A stretch of 14,147 nucleotides of DNA, taken from positions 1 through 14,147 of the forward strand of contig JAEWWY010000447.1 in assembly GCA_023458835.1 (NCBI GenBank), given 5' to 3'. Every line of letters begins with the position of its first letter. Position 1 is the stretch's first letter. Under the pieces are notes generated by a model. The model had not been told where the DNA came from. It saw only the letters and a list, made by a program, of their open reading frames with translations, and searched no databases. Shown here in pieces: positions 14,014-14,147 of the stretch. The translations under genes and the position numbers were made by a program. Source of the DNA: Bacillota bacterium (GTDB lineage Bacteria > Bacillota > Clostridia > Christensenellales > Aristaeellaceae).

Positions 14014-14147
14014 ACCTCTGGGAGGTATCGGAGGGCCGAAGCCCTCTGATTGCAGATCGAAAATCAGCGACATGTGCGGTGATTTTCGCAGGAATTTCGA
14101 AGAAATTCCTACCTTGCCCGAGCAAACGGCCGTAAAAACCGTAGGTT
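14014..14147. repeat. cluster of short palindromes, runs off the right edge
   Basis: Consecutive inverted repeats fill this stretch: ACCTC/GAGGT (14014-14018 with 14022-14026), GAGGGC/GCCCTC (14031-14036 with 14041-14046), CGAAAATCA/TGATTTTCG (14058-14066 with 14080-14088), AGGAATTTC/GAAATTCCT (14090-14098 with 14102-14110) and CCTAC/GTAGG (14108-14112 with 14141-14145), the last enclosing ACGG/CCGT. Two of the stems are perfect 9-mers. No coding frame, ribosome binding site or U tract accompanies them. The pattern fits an intergenic palindromic repeat element or a structured RNA, and the window does not show its other end. Confidence 0.5.

Noticed and set aside
13934..14125. 63-codon minus-strand reading frame across the right-edge hairpins
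   Set aside because: It starts at TTG with no ribosome binding site, runs through several inverted repeats and overlaps the end of the exported-protein gene. It looks like a by-product of the repeat.

Overview
The window is GC-rich, gene-dense bacterial DNA. It looks like an anaerobic member of the Bacillota (Clostridia-like). The reasons are strong AGGAGG-type ribosome binding sites, frequent TTG/GTG starts, a stand-alone rubredoxin, a PepV-type dipeptidase, a PatB/MalY-type C-S lyase, a B12-binding radical SAM protein and the GlpO-like/FAD/DUF1667 oxidoreductase triad. No phage, IS, CRISPR, tRNA or rRNA was seen. The placement is an inference from gene content and was not tested by any search.

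Layout, left to right. (1) Positions 1-811, minus: an AAA-type ATPase of the single-gene COG3910 kind, cut by the window edge. (2) 871-5718, minus: a five-gene run made of a six-TM membrane protein, an RsuA-family pseudouridine synthase, an RsmC-like methyltransferase, a PatB/MalY aminotransferase and a PepV-like dipeptidase. Each gene abuts or overlaps the next, and a nested hairpin closes the run. (3) 5813-5897: a compact divergent promoter region with back-to-back -35 boxes and an 18-bp perfect palindrome just downstream of a consensus TATAAT. (4) 5939-7615, plus: a DUF4080-like B12/radical SAM protein whose 3' end overlaps by 26 bp a convergent VanZ-like membrane protein (7590-7991). (5) 8098-8383: rubredoxin with its own extended -10 promoter and a strong terminator. 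(6) 8384-12096, minus: a GlpA/GlpO-like flavoprotein with a C-terminal 2Fe-2S motif, a pyridine-nucleotide-type FAD oxidoreductase, a DUF1667 cysteine protein and, coupled by ATGA, a 3-methyladenine DNA glycosylase. (7) 12316-13940, plus: a large cysteine-free exported protein of unknown function with a good promoter. (8) 13972-14147: a cluster of hairpins running off the right edge, which I cannot identify.

The first operon combines two RNA-modification enzymes with peptide and amino-acid breakdown (PepV releases amino acids; PatB cleaves C-S bonds). The second is a soluble redox module probably acting on glycerol 3-phosphate, with a DNA-repair gene attached. Several starts were set from ribosome binding sites rather than the longest reading frame: TTG for the PatB and GlpO-like genes and GTG for the membrane protein. 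No clearly novel defence or mobile system is present. The items most worth a second look are the right-edge palindrome cluster, the divergent promoter region and the glycosylase coupled to the flavoprotein operon.
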